Shown here in pieces: positions 50,300 to 58,478 of a stretch of 64,000 nucleotides of DNA. The translations under genes and the position numbers were made by a program. Under the pieces are notes generated by a model. The model did not search any database. It was not told the origin of the DNA and saw only the letters and a program-made list of their open reading frames with translations. The first letter of the stretch is position 1. Every line of letters begins with the position of its first letter. Source of the DNA: Faecalicatena sp. Marseille-Q4148 (GTDB lineage: Bacteria; Bacillota; Clostridia; Lachnospirales; Lachnospiraceae); the NCBI GenBank assembly GCA_018228665.1, contig CP073692.1, positions 868,001-932,000 of the forward strand, read 5' to 3'.

Positions 50300-51454
50300 T
50301 TAACCGATATATCCGGCTTTCTTTAATTCTTCTTCTGCTTTTTCAAGGTTTGCATCAGATACACGAATGATCGGTCCTGTACATCCCATACCACTTTCAG
50401 CATAAATGTTCTGTTTCCAGAGCACTTTTACAGCATCCTCAAGATCCATAACTTCGATACCAGCAATTGCTGCTGTTACGATCTCTGCCGGCGGAGCTGT
50501 TACTTCTTCTTCAGCTGCTGCAGGTTTTGCTGCTGCTTTACGAGCTTCTAAGATATCTTTTAAGCCAGCTTTCTTAGCTGCTGCAAATTCTTTTGCAGAT
50601 ACTTCGAATACTTTTCCTCTTACAAGCTGTGCTGCATAACGGATTGCATTCGCAATAACCGGTGCACCAGAAGCGCGAGAAACGATCATGACTAACTGAT
50701 CATATCCTTCTCCGATTCCAGGACCATAACCGTATCCTGTTGCTTCAAAGCTTCCGCCTGTATTGAAAGAAGAAAGCATTTTTACTAAGATATTACCTGT
50801 TAAAGAATCTGTTACAAGAACATCCGGAGATGCCTGAAGTACGTCATTACCTCTCATAACGCATCCGCCATCAGCACGTCCTGATTCTGCAAATGCGATG
50901 TCATATCCTTTTTCCTGTAATTCTTTTAATGCTTTTTCTGTCTGACGAGCGCCGTCTACGTTCAGAATACCGATTGTAGGATTCTTAATACCACAAGCTT
51001 TTGCTGTGATTACACCGTAAACTGCATTTTTAATCATACCTTCGATACGATCTGCGCTGGATGTACCTGTTGTATTGGCGATGAACATTTCTTTTCCTTT
51101 TGCAGGAGTAACAACACGACCAACAGTAGAAACGCCAATCGGGAATGGGAAGTGCATTGTTACTGCACCATCAATCTCCTTGTTGGCAAGCATTTCTTCC
51201 ATTTTCTTGTGTCCTTCTTCGTCATCTGCAACTTTAATAGTTGTAACACCCTCTGCTTCTAATGTACCGATGTAGTAAACATCGATTCCATCTTTTGCTG
51301 CTGCAACTGCAGCTTCCATAGCGTTTTCTTCGCCATGTTCGCTACCCATACCAGTAAGAGCAATTTTAGGACGTTTTCCGTAGCTTCCGCTCTCTAAGCC
51401 CTGTGCCATTTCCATAAAGGTAGCAGCGATCATTTTTTCTACACTACTTGGCAT
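50300..51454 (-). CDS. grdD: Glycine reductase complex component C, subunit alpha
   Basis: Together with GrdC it accepts the carboxymethyl group from the selenoether on GrdA and releases acetyl phosphate. 384 residues with a PlsX/phosphotransacetylase-like fold. The C-terminal GMGCTGPIIRVSD carries the conserved Cys (near 358). An Ala/Glu-rich hinge (AAAKPAAAEEEVTAPPAE) precedes the last domain. 12 bp downstream of grdC; last gene of the operon. Confidence 0.95.
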   Translation of the reverse strand: MPSSVEKMIAATFMEMAQGLESGSYGKRPKIALTGMGSEHGEENAMEAAVAAAKDGIDVYYIGTLEAEGVTTIKVADDEEGHKKMEEMLANKEIDGAVTMHFPFPIGVSTVGRVVTPAKGKEMFIANTTGTSSADRIEGMIKNAVYGVITAKACGIKNPTIGILNVDGARQTEKALKELQEKGYDIAFAESGRADGGCVMRGNDVLQASPDVLVTDSLTGNILVKMLSSFNTGGSFEATGYGYGPGIGEGYDQLVMIVSRASGAPVIANAIRYAAQLVRGKVFEVSAKEFAAAKKAGLKDILEARKAAAKPAAAEEEVTAPPAEIVTAAIAGIEVMDLEDAVKVLWKQNIYAESGMGCTGPIIRVSDANLEKAEEELKKAGYIG

Positions 51455-51466
51455 TTTCGTTCACTC

Positions 51467-53020
51467 CTATTCTTCTGCTGTCATCAATGATGCTGCAAAA
51501 TCTTTCATTGCTTTGGCGATTAAGCCTTTGATTTCTTCTTCAGATACAGCGCTTGCTTCTTCAGCACCTGTATTTGCCTGAATTACGAAAGATACACCAT
51601 CGAATAAGTTTGTCATACGACCAAGGAATAAACTTCCTTTACCAATGATCATAGCATTTTTGATCTTTCCTTCAAGGATATCTTCACGAGCGAATCCGAT
51701 GTACGGAACACCTGACGGAATATGTCCCTGAGTTGGAGCCCATCCTACAAGACCATGTTTTTCAACGAAATCATTGATTTCTGTTCTCTGGATGTCACCA
51801 CGTTTAACAGCTAAAGCTGCGATCATTTTGTAGTTAGCAAGCGGAACATCACCTGCACCAGCTGGTTTTGTAATATCTGGGTTCTGCATCTCTGGAGAGA
51901 ATTTATCGATATCTGTAACTTTCATTCCAACTCTTTCCAGTGGATCTGTTACAAGACCGCCAATAACAGCCTGTGGAGCAGAACCTGTTCCTACTGTATG
52001 ACGTCCAATGATATCAAGGTTGATTTCTGGGTTTACACCATCGTTCTCAGAAAGAACAACTGCAAATCCTCCTAAGCAGTCCTCTAAGATCGGAAGACCT
52101 TTTTTCACATGGTCTTTACCATTCATACCTAATTTAGCTGTACATCCACCAGCTGTAACAACAACTGTTTTGAATGCTCCTGCTTTAACAAGAGAAGCAG
52201 CTTCGATTAATGCATGAGAAGGTCCGGCACAGAATCCTCTTGAGTCAGATCCTGTTGCGTTAGGAAGACCTACGATCTCAGCAGCAGCTTTAGCGAAGTT
52301 ACCGCCACCACGCTGATTCATATCACCACAAGCCTCTTCAGCACAGTCGATTACATATTCAACTTCTTCTGGCTGAATACCTGCGTTACGTACTGCATAT
52401 GCTAATGCAAGAACACTTGAAGCTTTACTCATCATGTTCTCATGCATAACATGTGCAGAAAGGTTAACATCGATATCATGAGCTCTCTTAACACAACCAA
52501 CTAATTTGTTGTTGTTGTATAATCCTTCTGCATGTTCTTCGTTAACGAAATGTTCGATTTCAGAAAGTTCAAATCCTTCGTGGATTTTTGCTTTCATAGC
52601 TTCTGTAATGATTGGATTTTCACAGAATTTATCTTTAACTTCTGCAACGAAGTTCTTGTCTAACAGTACAACTTCGAACACATCACAGATCTGAACTAAT
52701 AACAAGAATTCATCCTGTGGCATAATCTCACCGTATTTACCAAAACGGCTTGCATCTTCCTTTTTCTGTTCGAAGAATGGGAATGGAACTTTTGCCATAT
52801 CATCCGGATGAGCGTTTCCAATGTATGTCTGGTTTGGCCAGTACTGTACACATTCTTCATATGTACGAAGGTGATTTGGAAGTTCTTTTAAATATTCAGA
52901 TTCCGGATTAACAACTTTCTCTGTTGTCTGAGTTGTTCCGTTATAATATACCATTTCAGGAACATGTGCTAATACGTAGCTTGCTCCTTTGATTACACTA
53001 TTCATAATTCTTGTGTCCAC
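51467..53020 (-). CDS. grdC: Glycine reductase complex component C, subunit beta
   Basis: FabH-like (thiolase fold) subunit forming the acetyl-thioester/acetyl phosphate with GrdD. 517 residues. Typical YCD-type region MVYYNGTTQTTEKVVNPESE near the start, RGFCAGPSHALIEAASLVKA near 260 and GTGSAPQAVIGGLVTDPLER near 345. It lies 93 bp downstream of grdA, separated by a hairpin (53071-53100) that may set different mRNA levels. Confidence 0.95.
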   Translation of the reverse strand: MDTRIMNSVIKGASYVLAHVPEMVYYNGTTQTTEKVVNPESEYLKELPNHLRTYEECVQYWPNQTYIGNAHPDDMAKVPFPFFEQKKEDASRFGKYGEIMPQDEFLLLVQICDVFEVVLLDKNFVAEVKDKFCENPIITEAMKAKIHEGFELSEIEHFVNEEHAEGLYNNNKLVGCVKRAHDIDVNLSAHVMHENMMSKASSVLALAYAVRNAGIQPEEVEYVIDCAEEACGDMNQRGGGNFAKAAAEIVGLPNATGSDSRGFCAGPSHALIEAASLVKAGAFKTVVVTAGGCTAKLGMNGKDHVKKGLPILEDCLGGFAVVLSENDGVNPEINLDIIGRHTVGTGSAPQAVIGGLVTDPLERVGMKVTDIDKFSPEMQNPDITKPAGAGDVPLANYKMIAALAVKRGDIQRTEINDFVEKHGLVGWAPTQGHIPSGVPYIGFAREDILEGKIKNAMIIGKGSLFLGRMTNLFDGVSFVIQANTGAEEASAVSEEEIKGLIAKAMKDFAASLMTAEE

Positions 53021-53070
53021 CTTTCATTAAGTTACTTAAGGAAGTGAGTGTGATTTTCCTTAAGAATAAA

Positions 53071-53100
53071 GGTGATGGGGTAGCATGCTACCTCATCACC
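53071..53100 (-). promoter_or_regulatory. Hairpin in grdA-grdC spacer (attenuator or processing site)
   Basis: On the minus strand GGTGATGAGGTA pairs with TACCCCATCACC (one G-T pair) around GCATGC, followed by TTTATTCTT. It is a strong stem 13 bp after the grdA stop. It may protect the 3' end of grdA mRNA or partly terminate transcription, giving more GrdA than GrdC/GrdD. Confidence 0.65.
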
Positions 53101-53113
53101 CCACTAATTAATC

Positions 53114-53587
53114 TTATAAATATTTACAAAATTCTTCACGGATAGAAGACATTTCACTTGCAATATCGTCAACGTCTAATACCATTTCCATCATACCAAC
53201 CTGTTCGTCATAAACAGCTGGATCAAATTCTGCTTTAACTTCTTCTTCACATACGTGGAATACCGTAAGTCCTAACTGGACTCCTGTCAATGGACCAGCG
53301 AATGTTGGGTCACCTGCTGTTACAGTCTCAGCTGCAAGGCCTGAGCCTTCGCCTTCTGCTGCACCTAATAATACAACGATATTTTCTGCGCCGTATTCGT
53401 CAGCGAAATCTTTAACCCTTTTCTGATTCTCTAAATCCATTGCGCCTGCGCTTGTTCAGACGAAGCATTCTGTTGCTGAATAAATCACTTCAGCGCCAGC
53501 TGTTTTAGCACATTCTGCGATAGCTGGTCCCGGAACGCCGTCACGGTCGCCAATGATAATGACTTTTTTTCCATCTAAAATTGCCAT
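53114..53587 (-). CDS. grdA: Glycine reductase selenoprotein A (Sec at residue 44)
   Basis: Small carrier selenoprotein of the complex. It accepts the carboxymethyl group from component B on its selenocysteine, and TrxA re-reduces it. The full frame needs reading TGA at 53456-53458 as selenocysteine, giving 157 residues: [20 protein letters not shown], then [14 protein letters not shown] with the CxxU pair, then [20 protein letters not shown]. Sec44 and the length match known GrdA. A frame beginning at the internal ATG 53440 would miss the active site. Start ATG 53587 has GAGGAGGAATTTGAA upstream. Confidence 0.95.
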
Positions 53588-53688
53588 TTCAAATTCCTCC
53601 TCATTTTATTTTGCTTGTTTTTCCCTAAATTTATTCGTAAAACCTGTTGGTTTGTACGCGCTTGTAATAAATAATGTGGTGCTATTGA

Positions 53689-54009
53689 TTAAGCGTAGTA
53701 TTTCTTAATCATTGCTTCTACGTTCTCTGGAGTAGCGTCTTCTTTCACACATTCGTCAACTTTCTCTCCATCTTTGTAGATAGCAATAACAGGAAGACCT
53801 AAGATCTTCTGACCAATAGCAAGACGACGAGCTTTAGTTGTGTTTAATGATGTAAATTTAATTTTATCACCATAAACTTCTTCAAAGCCATGTACGTGTG
53901 GCATTAATGCCTGACACGGAACACATCCATCTCCAAAGTAGTCAACTAAAATGTAGCCTTCTGCCTCTAAAACTTCTTCTTTGAAGTTGTCTTTTGTTAA
54001 TTCCAGCAT
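53689..54009 (-). CDS. trxA: Thioredoxin of the glycine reductase system
   Basis: Passes electrons from TrxB to GrdA. 106 residues. The active site is [13 protein letters not shown] near 24-36: CVPC instead of the usual WCGPC. From memory this variation is typical of grd-linked thioredoxins, and it fits the neighbourhood. The cis-Pro is in LGLPVIAIY near 72. ATG 54009 has AAAGGAGGTTGAACGAA upstream; an in-frame TTG at 54018 is less likely. Confidence 0.93.
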   Translation of the reverse strand: MLELTKDNFKEEVLEAEGYILVDYFGDGCVPCQALMPHVHGFEEVYGDKIKFTSLNTTKARRLAIGQKILGLPVIAIYKDGEKVDECVKEDATPENVEAMIKKYYA

Positions 54010-54081
54010 TTCGTTCAACCTCCTTTTCAGACTTTTTTATCTGTAATCCATGATAACATAGATTATCAACTTAGTCAATTG

Positions 54082-55059
54082 TTACTCAAGCTCACCAAGA
54101 TATTTCTCGCACTGTGTTGCTGCGATAGCACCATCAGCTGCTGCTGTAACAACCTGGCGAAGTGATTTCACGCGAACGTCACCTGCTGAGTATACACCTG
54201 GGATATTTGTTTTCATGTTTTCATCTGTAATGATGTATCCACGTTCATCCATCTCAAGTGCAGTATCTTTAAATACGTCTGTGTTAGGAATTGTACCGAT
54301 GAATCCGAATACTCCGAATAATCCATCTTCTTCATCAGCTTCAACTGTTGTTGTTTCACCAGTTTTAACATTCTTAACGATCATTCTGTTAAGAAGACCA
54401 TCTTCTCCGTCAGCACTGCCAACTTCTTCAACAACAGAATCCCACATAAAGTGAAGTTTTCCATTGCCATTGTCATTCATCTTGAATGCCTTCTCCTGAA
54501 TGGATTTTGCAGCACGTAATTCGTCACGTCTGTGAATGATTGTAACTTTACGAGCGAATTTTGTAAGGTACATAGCTTCCTCTACTGCTGAGTCTCCACC
54601 ACCTACTACGAAAACTTCAAAGTCTTCGAAGAAGTTAGCATCGCATGTAGCACAGTAAGAAACACCTCTACCGATGAATTCTTTCTCGTTTTTACATCCA
54701 ATCGGTCTTGAGTGAGCACCTGTAGCAAGAATAATTGTCTTACCGCAGATTTCTTCACCTTTGCTTGTGATAACTTTTTTTACATCGCCTTCAAGAACAA
54801 CTTTTTCAACTGTAGCAGCAACTCTGTCACAACCGAATTTAGCAGCCTGTTCTGTCATTCTGGCGATGAGTGAAGGTCCGCTTTCACCTTCTACTGTCTG
54901 TCCAGGATAGTTCTCGATCTCATCTGTAATAGCGATCTGTCCACCGTCTTTACCTTTTTCTACGATTACTGTAGAAAGGCGTGATCTTCCTGCATACAGT
55001 CCTGCTGCTAAACCAGCAGGACCTGCACCCAGGACAACAACGTCATAAAGTTTGCTCAT
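54082..55059 (-). CDS. trxB: Thioredoxin reductase
   Basis: FAD/NADPH enzyme reducing TrxA. 325 residues. FAD-binding VVVLGAGPAGLAAGLYAGRS near 7-26, redox-active SYCATCDANFF near 135-145, NADPH-binding VFVVGGGDSAVEEAMYLTKF near 149-168 and C-terminal YSAGDVRVKSLRQVVTAAAD near 290-309. Ribosome site GAAGGAGAAAACGTT. Between grdB and trxA in the operon, so it supplies reducing power for glycine reduction. Confidence 0.96.
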   Translation of the reverse strand: MSKLYDVVVLGAGPAGLAAGLYAGRSRLSTVIVEKGKDGGQIAITDEIENYPGQTVEGESGPSLIARMTEQAAKFGCDRVAATVEKVVLEGDVKKVITSKGEEICGKTIILATGAHSRPIGCKNEKEFIGRGVSYCATCDANFFEDFEVFVVGGGDSAVEEAMYLTKFARKVTIIHRRDELRAAKSIQEKAFKMNDNGNGKLHFMWDSVVEEVGSADGEDGLLNRMIVKNVKTGETTTVEADEEDGLFGVFGFIGTIPNTDVFKDTALEMDERGYIITDENMKTNIPGVYSAGDVRVKSLRQVVTAAADGAIAATQCEKYLGELE

Positions 55060-55096
55060 AACGTTTTCTCCTTCTTTCTTAATGCATTAGCATTTA

Positions 55097-56404
55097 TTAT
55101 TTATCAAAGATCGTCTGATCTTCAACTTCTGTGCACAGTGCGTTAAGAGCTTTTTCTACGATTCCTTCACGCAGTTTGTATTCTTCATCTTTATCCAGAG
55201 CCGGATTTCCAAGTGGATGAGGAATAGCAATAGCAGGAACGATTCTGTTAGCTCCAACTGTCATTGAAATAGGTGTTACTGTACAAATATGAACAACCGG
55301 GATTCCAGCTGCTTCGATACCTTTTACCATCGTTGCACCGCAACGTGTACAAGTACCTCAAGTAGAAGTTAAGATAACTGCATCTACGCCGTCAGCGATC
55401 AGTTTCTGTGAAAATTCTTCAGCAAATGCTAAAGAAGATTTTACAGCTGTACCGTTACCAACTGTTGTGTAGAATTTGTTATGTAACTTACCGATTTTGC
55501 CTTCTTTCTCGAACTGACGAAGAACGTCAACCGGAAGAACGCGGTCTGCATCTTCATTAGCGTATACTGGATCGTATCCACCATGAGCTGTCTCGTATTC
55601 AGCTTCTGTTAAGTCCATAACACCTGTAATGTCATATTCACCGTAGTGAGATGCATTAGATGCTTCAATATGGTCTGGATTTCCTTTCGGAACGATACCA
55701 CCAGATGTAACTAAAGCGATTGTAGCTTTAGAAAGATCTTTAATAGCCGGGTTTGGAGCAACACGGTCGAAACTTGGCATTGGATACTCTGTTTCGAATG
55801 GTTTACCAGCTAATTTCTTCATAAGCATATCAACAGCACGTTTAGAACCTGTTTCTTTTTCAAAGAAGTTCACACGAACACCGTTTGGCATATAGTTGTC
55901 CTGGCAAGAAGCACCGATTGGCTCTTTCTTAGCAAGTTTTAATGCTAATGGAACAAGTTTCTTCATAGCATCTCTCATACCAGCTGCACTGTTCTTTGTA
56001 GGTACTGTGTAAACTTTCTGTTTGAACATATCAGCACCTGGGTTCTCTACGTACATACCTGTAACTGCCGGAATTCCTAATTCTTCCTGAACAGCGTCAC
56101 AGATTGTTCCACAAGCTACACCGTAACGTCCAGCGTTGAAAGCCGGTCCAGCGATGAATACATCTGGATTCTGTTCTTTTACAGCTGCAAGGATTTCAGC
56201 TTTAGCTGCTTCAAGATTTTCATTGAAGTAAGAGTCACCGCAGATGATAGTAGCAACGATTTCTACTTCACCTTCCAGACCCTGTTTTAAAGCTAAACCA
56301 GGTCCTACTACTTCGCCAACGCGAACTTCAACCGGGTAATCAGCTTTTTCTTCTCCACCAATATTAGCGAAGAACTGGTTAATATAATGTACTGCTTTTA
56401 ACAT
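55097..56404 (-). CDS. grdB: Glycine reductase selenoprotein B (Sec at residue 349)
   Basis: Substrate-activating component: with GrdE it binds glycine and hands the carboxymethyl group to GrdA. The full 435-residue protein needs TGA at 55358-55360 read as selenocysteine: TSTUGTCTRCGATMVKGIEA, the signature of GrdB/F/H. Start MLKAVHYINQFFANIGGEEK is typical. Glycine rather than sarcosine or betaine specificity is inferred from the glycine riboswitch, the adjacent glycine symporter and operon order. Ribosome site GGAGGAGAATTAGA. A SECIS-like hairpin follows the Sec codon. Confidence 0.95.
55331..55360 (-). promoter_or_regulatory. Bacterial SECIS-like hairpin of grdB with its UGA
   Basis: Just after UGA (55358-55360) the mRNA can form CGUUGC-GGU-GCAACG (55331-55345), a perfect 6-bp stem with loop GGU. 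The loop GGU is at nucleotides 22-24 counted from the U of UGA, the same distance as the GGU of the E. coli fdhF SECIS apical loop, recognised by SelB. Confidence 0.7.
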
Positions 56405-56422
56405 TCTAATTCTCCTCCTTCA

Positions 56423-57706
56423 CTATCTGGCTGTTAAGTAGCTAAATCCAGTTTCGTTTGTAGCGCCTGTGATTGCCTGAATCTCTACTTCAATGCTTCC
56501 ATCTTCGCGTAAACTGTGTTCATTACCACCAGCGATAGTGTTAACGTAATCTAATGTTCCGATTACTTTATCAAGTTTAGGAAGAACGATAACCTGGTTT
56601 GCATTTCCGCCTGTTACTACAGCATCTGCAGCAGCATCAGCATCTGCAAGTGACTGAGATTTTCCGTCACGTCCAGCATACTCATCTGTGATGATAACTG
56701 TCTTAACACCTTCAGCTTCGATCTTCTTTGTATTCATGATAAGGTCAGTATCCGGGTTACCGAAACCTTCCTGAGATACGATTACACCGTCTAAATCTAA
56801 GAAACGGCAAAGTTTTGCTGTCCAGTCAGATGAACGCTGTTTGTCAGCAAGGTAAACGTTCTCATTTGTAAGGATATGGCAAACAAAGTTGATTTCTTTA
56901 CCATGTTTTTCAAATAATTCCTGAACAACCTGGTTGTTTTCATGTACATATGTAGGGTTTTTATCACAAGCAGATACACAGTTACCTGAAACGATTGCAC
57001 CGTCCATGCTTTCTGTTGTTGTCATGATTGTAGATAATGTTTTCTTAGCGTCAACGCCGTATACATATGTGTCATGAAGAAGACCCTGGCTCTGTAACAT
57101 CTGTACATAAGCAACTCTCGGAAGATTCGGGAATTTTTCTTTACCTTCCATTACTCCGTAAGATTCATATACTTTTGTCTCGTCTGGAGTAAGTTCACGA
57201 GCTAATTCACCTAAGTAGCATGCTACTCTGAATCCTGCAAATCTTACAGCTGCTTCATAATCATGCTGTTTGATATCATCAACTGGTTCACAAACAACTA
57301 CTAAGTTGTTTAATTTAGAGAATGGTGTGTACTGTGCACCCGGGCCTGTCATATCGATGATACCTTCCTGGAAACCAACGATTTTACCAGCTGTAACAAC
57401 TGCCATGCCTTTTAATGCATATGTTTTTCCTTCTCCAACTGTGTCAACTTTAGCGATAACTCCCGGGAAAATTCCTCCACGGCCTTCCACTTTAACACGT
57501 GGTTCGATTACGTCTTTAACCGGAGTGATACGTACGCTCTCTCCTGGTCTTGCAATATCAAGTTTTACGCTTTTGATTTTTTCGTCCTCAAGGACAACTG
57601 CCTTTACAGCTTCTTCGTCAACATAAAGAACACCATCAACGATTTTGGACTCTGATCCAAACTGAATGTCTTTAATGAAGATGTGACCTACTTCTAGTCT
57701 TCTCAC
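56423..57706 (-). CDS. grdE: Glycine reductase proprotein GrdE (pyruvoyl precursor)
   Basis: Precursor of the alpha and beta subunits of protein B; self-cleavage forms the pyruvoyl group that makes a Schiff base with glycine. 427 residues. The cleavage site is IVSGNCVSACDKNPT with Cys243, matching the known position. Other motifs: KDVIEPRVKVEGRGGIFPGV near 64-83, LTNENVYLADKQRSSDW near 283 and TDEYAGRDGKSQSLADA near 345. The start codon is GTG (57704-57706) with AAGGAGGGAATTACA upstream. Confidence 0.95.
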   Translation of the reverse strand: MRRLEVGHIFIKDIQFGSESKIVDGVLYVDEEAVKAVVLEDEKIKSVKLDIARPGESVRITPVKDVIEPRVKVEGRGGIFPGVIAKVDTVGEGKTYALKGMAVVTAGKIVGFQEGIIDMTGPGAQYTPFSKLNNLVVVCEPVDDIKQHDYEAAVRFAGFRVACYLGELARELTPDETKVYESYGVMEGKEKFPNLPRVAYVQMLQSQGLLHDTYVYGVDAKKTLSTIMTTTESMDGAIVSGNCVSACDKNPTYVHENNQVVQELFEKHGKEINFVCHILTNENVYLADKQRSSDWTAKLCRFLDLDGVIVSQEGFGNPDTDLIMNTKKIEAEGVKTVIITDEYAGRDGKSQSLADADAAADAVVTGGNANQVIVLPKLDKVIGTLDYVNTIAGGNEHSLREDGSIEVEIQAITGATNETGFSYLTAR

Positions 57707-57772
57707 TGTAATTCCCTCCTTATAAAAATATGTGTGTATGTTGCTAAGGCACTTACGTACCCATACAGCCTT

Positions 57773-58156
57773 TTACCATGCAGTCGCTGACGGAAGCGCA
57801 CTGGAAATCAGTGTCAGATCCACTACCTGAAAATCTTCATAAACTTCCGGAGCATACTTGTCAGACTTGAACTGAAACTTCTTGCAGGACTGAATTGCAG
57901 ATTCGATAATTCTCATCTGGCTTACATCAAGCCCTCTGACATCCTCAGAAATCATGATTGATTTATACGGAGTCTCATTCGGCTTAACGCTTCCCGACAA
58001 TGGATGTGTCAGTAACTCATGTCCTTTATAGATTCTGTCTCTCACTGTTTTGAGAATATCCTCATATGAGATTTCAAAATATTCAACATTATATAATCCA
58101 CCTAATTCTTCTTTGACAAGCGGATTATTTGTAATGATAATAAACTTGTTTTTCAT
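57773..58156 (-). CDS. grdX: GrdX family protein
   Basis: Small protein found at the head of grd operons; role unclear. 127 residues. The family core is visible: FIIITNNPLVKEELGGLYNV near 4-23, VRDRIYKGHELLTHPLSGSV near 36-55 and KPNETPYKSIMISEDVRGLD near 57-76. It is the first gene after the glycine riboswitch and terminator, so it is probably expressed only when the riboswitch allows read-through. Confidence 0.9.
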   Translation of the reverse strand: MKNKFIIITNNPLVKEELGGLYNVEYFEISYEDILKTVRDRIYKGHELLTHPLSGSVKPNETPYKSIMISEDVRGLDVSQMRIIESAIQSCKKFQFKSDKYAPEVYEDFQVVDLTLISSALPSATAW

Positions 58157-58174
58157 GTTTCAACCACCTGTTGT

Positions 58175-58218
58175 AAAAAAAGGAACCACTTATAGCCCAT
58201 GAGCCTCCAAGCAGTCCC
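58175..58218 (-). terminator. Riboswitch-controlled terminator upstream of grdX
   Basis: GGGACTGCTT (58209-58218) pairs fully, with G-U pairs, to AAGTGGTTCC (58182-58191), followed by seven T. It lies between the glycine aptamer and the grdX start, the position expected for the expression platform. Confidence 0.8.
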
Positions 58219-58266
58219 CTTTCTGTCTTTGTCTCGAAATTCAAAACTTCATTCAGAACGTAGTCC

Positions 58267-58351
58267 TTTTCCTGTTCCTTTTGCCTGAAAGTTTCACCAA
58301 CTTATATATGGTTTGCATCTTCGGCGGCCTTGCGACTCTCTCACTGGAAAA
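58267..58351 (-). promoter_or_regulatory. Glycine riboswitch (single visible aptamer)
   Basis: On the minus strand the conserved glycine-aptamer core appears in order: GTGAGAGAG, then GGCCGCCGAAGATGCAAACC, then GAAACTTTCAGGCAAAAGGA. A P1-like stem TTTTCC/GGAAAA closes it (58346-58351 with 58267-58272). Only one full aptamer is evident; the next 50 nt do not show a second. With the downstream terminator it can couple glycine binding to transcription of the glycine reductase genes. Confidence 0.9.
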
Positions 58352-58417
58352 TTCATCCTACTATTTAGTTTTTCTATAAGAACTTTTTCTTTAATCATTC
58401 TCTCTATGACTTGAGTT

Positions 58418-58427
58418 GATTATAACA
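58418..58427 (-). promoter_or_regulatory. Promoter -10 of the grd operon leader
   Basis: Extended -10 TGTTATAAT on the minus strand (TATAAT 58419-58424), about 70 bp before the aptamer. No good -35 hexamer is apparent (AT-rich), as is common for extended -10 promoters. It separates the operon from the upstream symporter gene. Confidence 0.5.
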
Positions 58428-58478
58428 CAGCTTTCGTAATAATGCTAGTTCTTTTTTTGTTTTTTTCGAGTTTTTTCG

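Noticed and set aside
53114..53440. grdA as a 108-residue gene starting at an internal ATG, or as a truncated pseudogene
   Set aside because: The in-frame TGA at 53456-53458 is preceded by a full GrdA N-terminus with CxxU at the known position and a good upstream start, so it is a selenocysteine codon.
55097..55330. Separate 77-residue gene downstream of a shortened grdB
   Set aside because: It is the C-terminal part of grdB after the selenocysteine TGA at 55358-55360; it has no start signals of its own.
58200..58262. Second glycine aptamer in tandem with the first
   Set aside because: The GCCGAAG and CTTTCAGG core elements occur only once; the following stretch forms the terminator.
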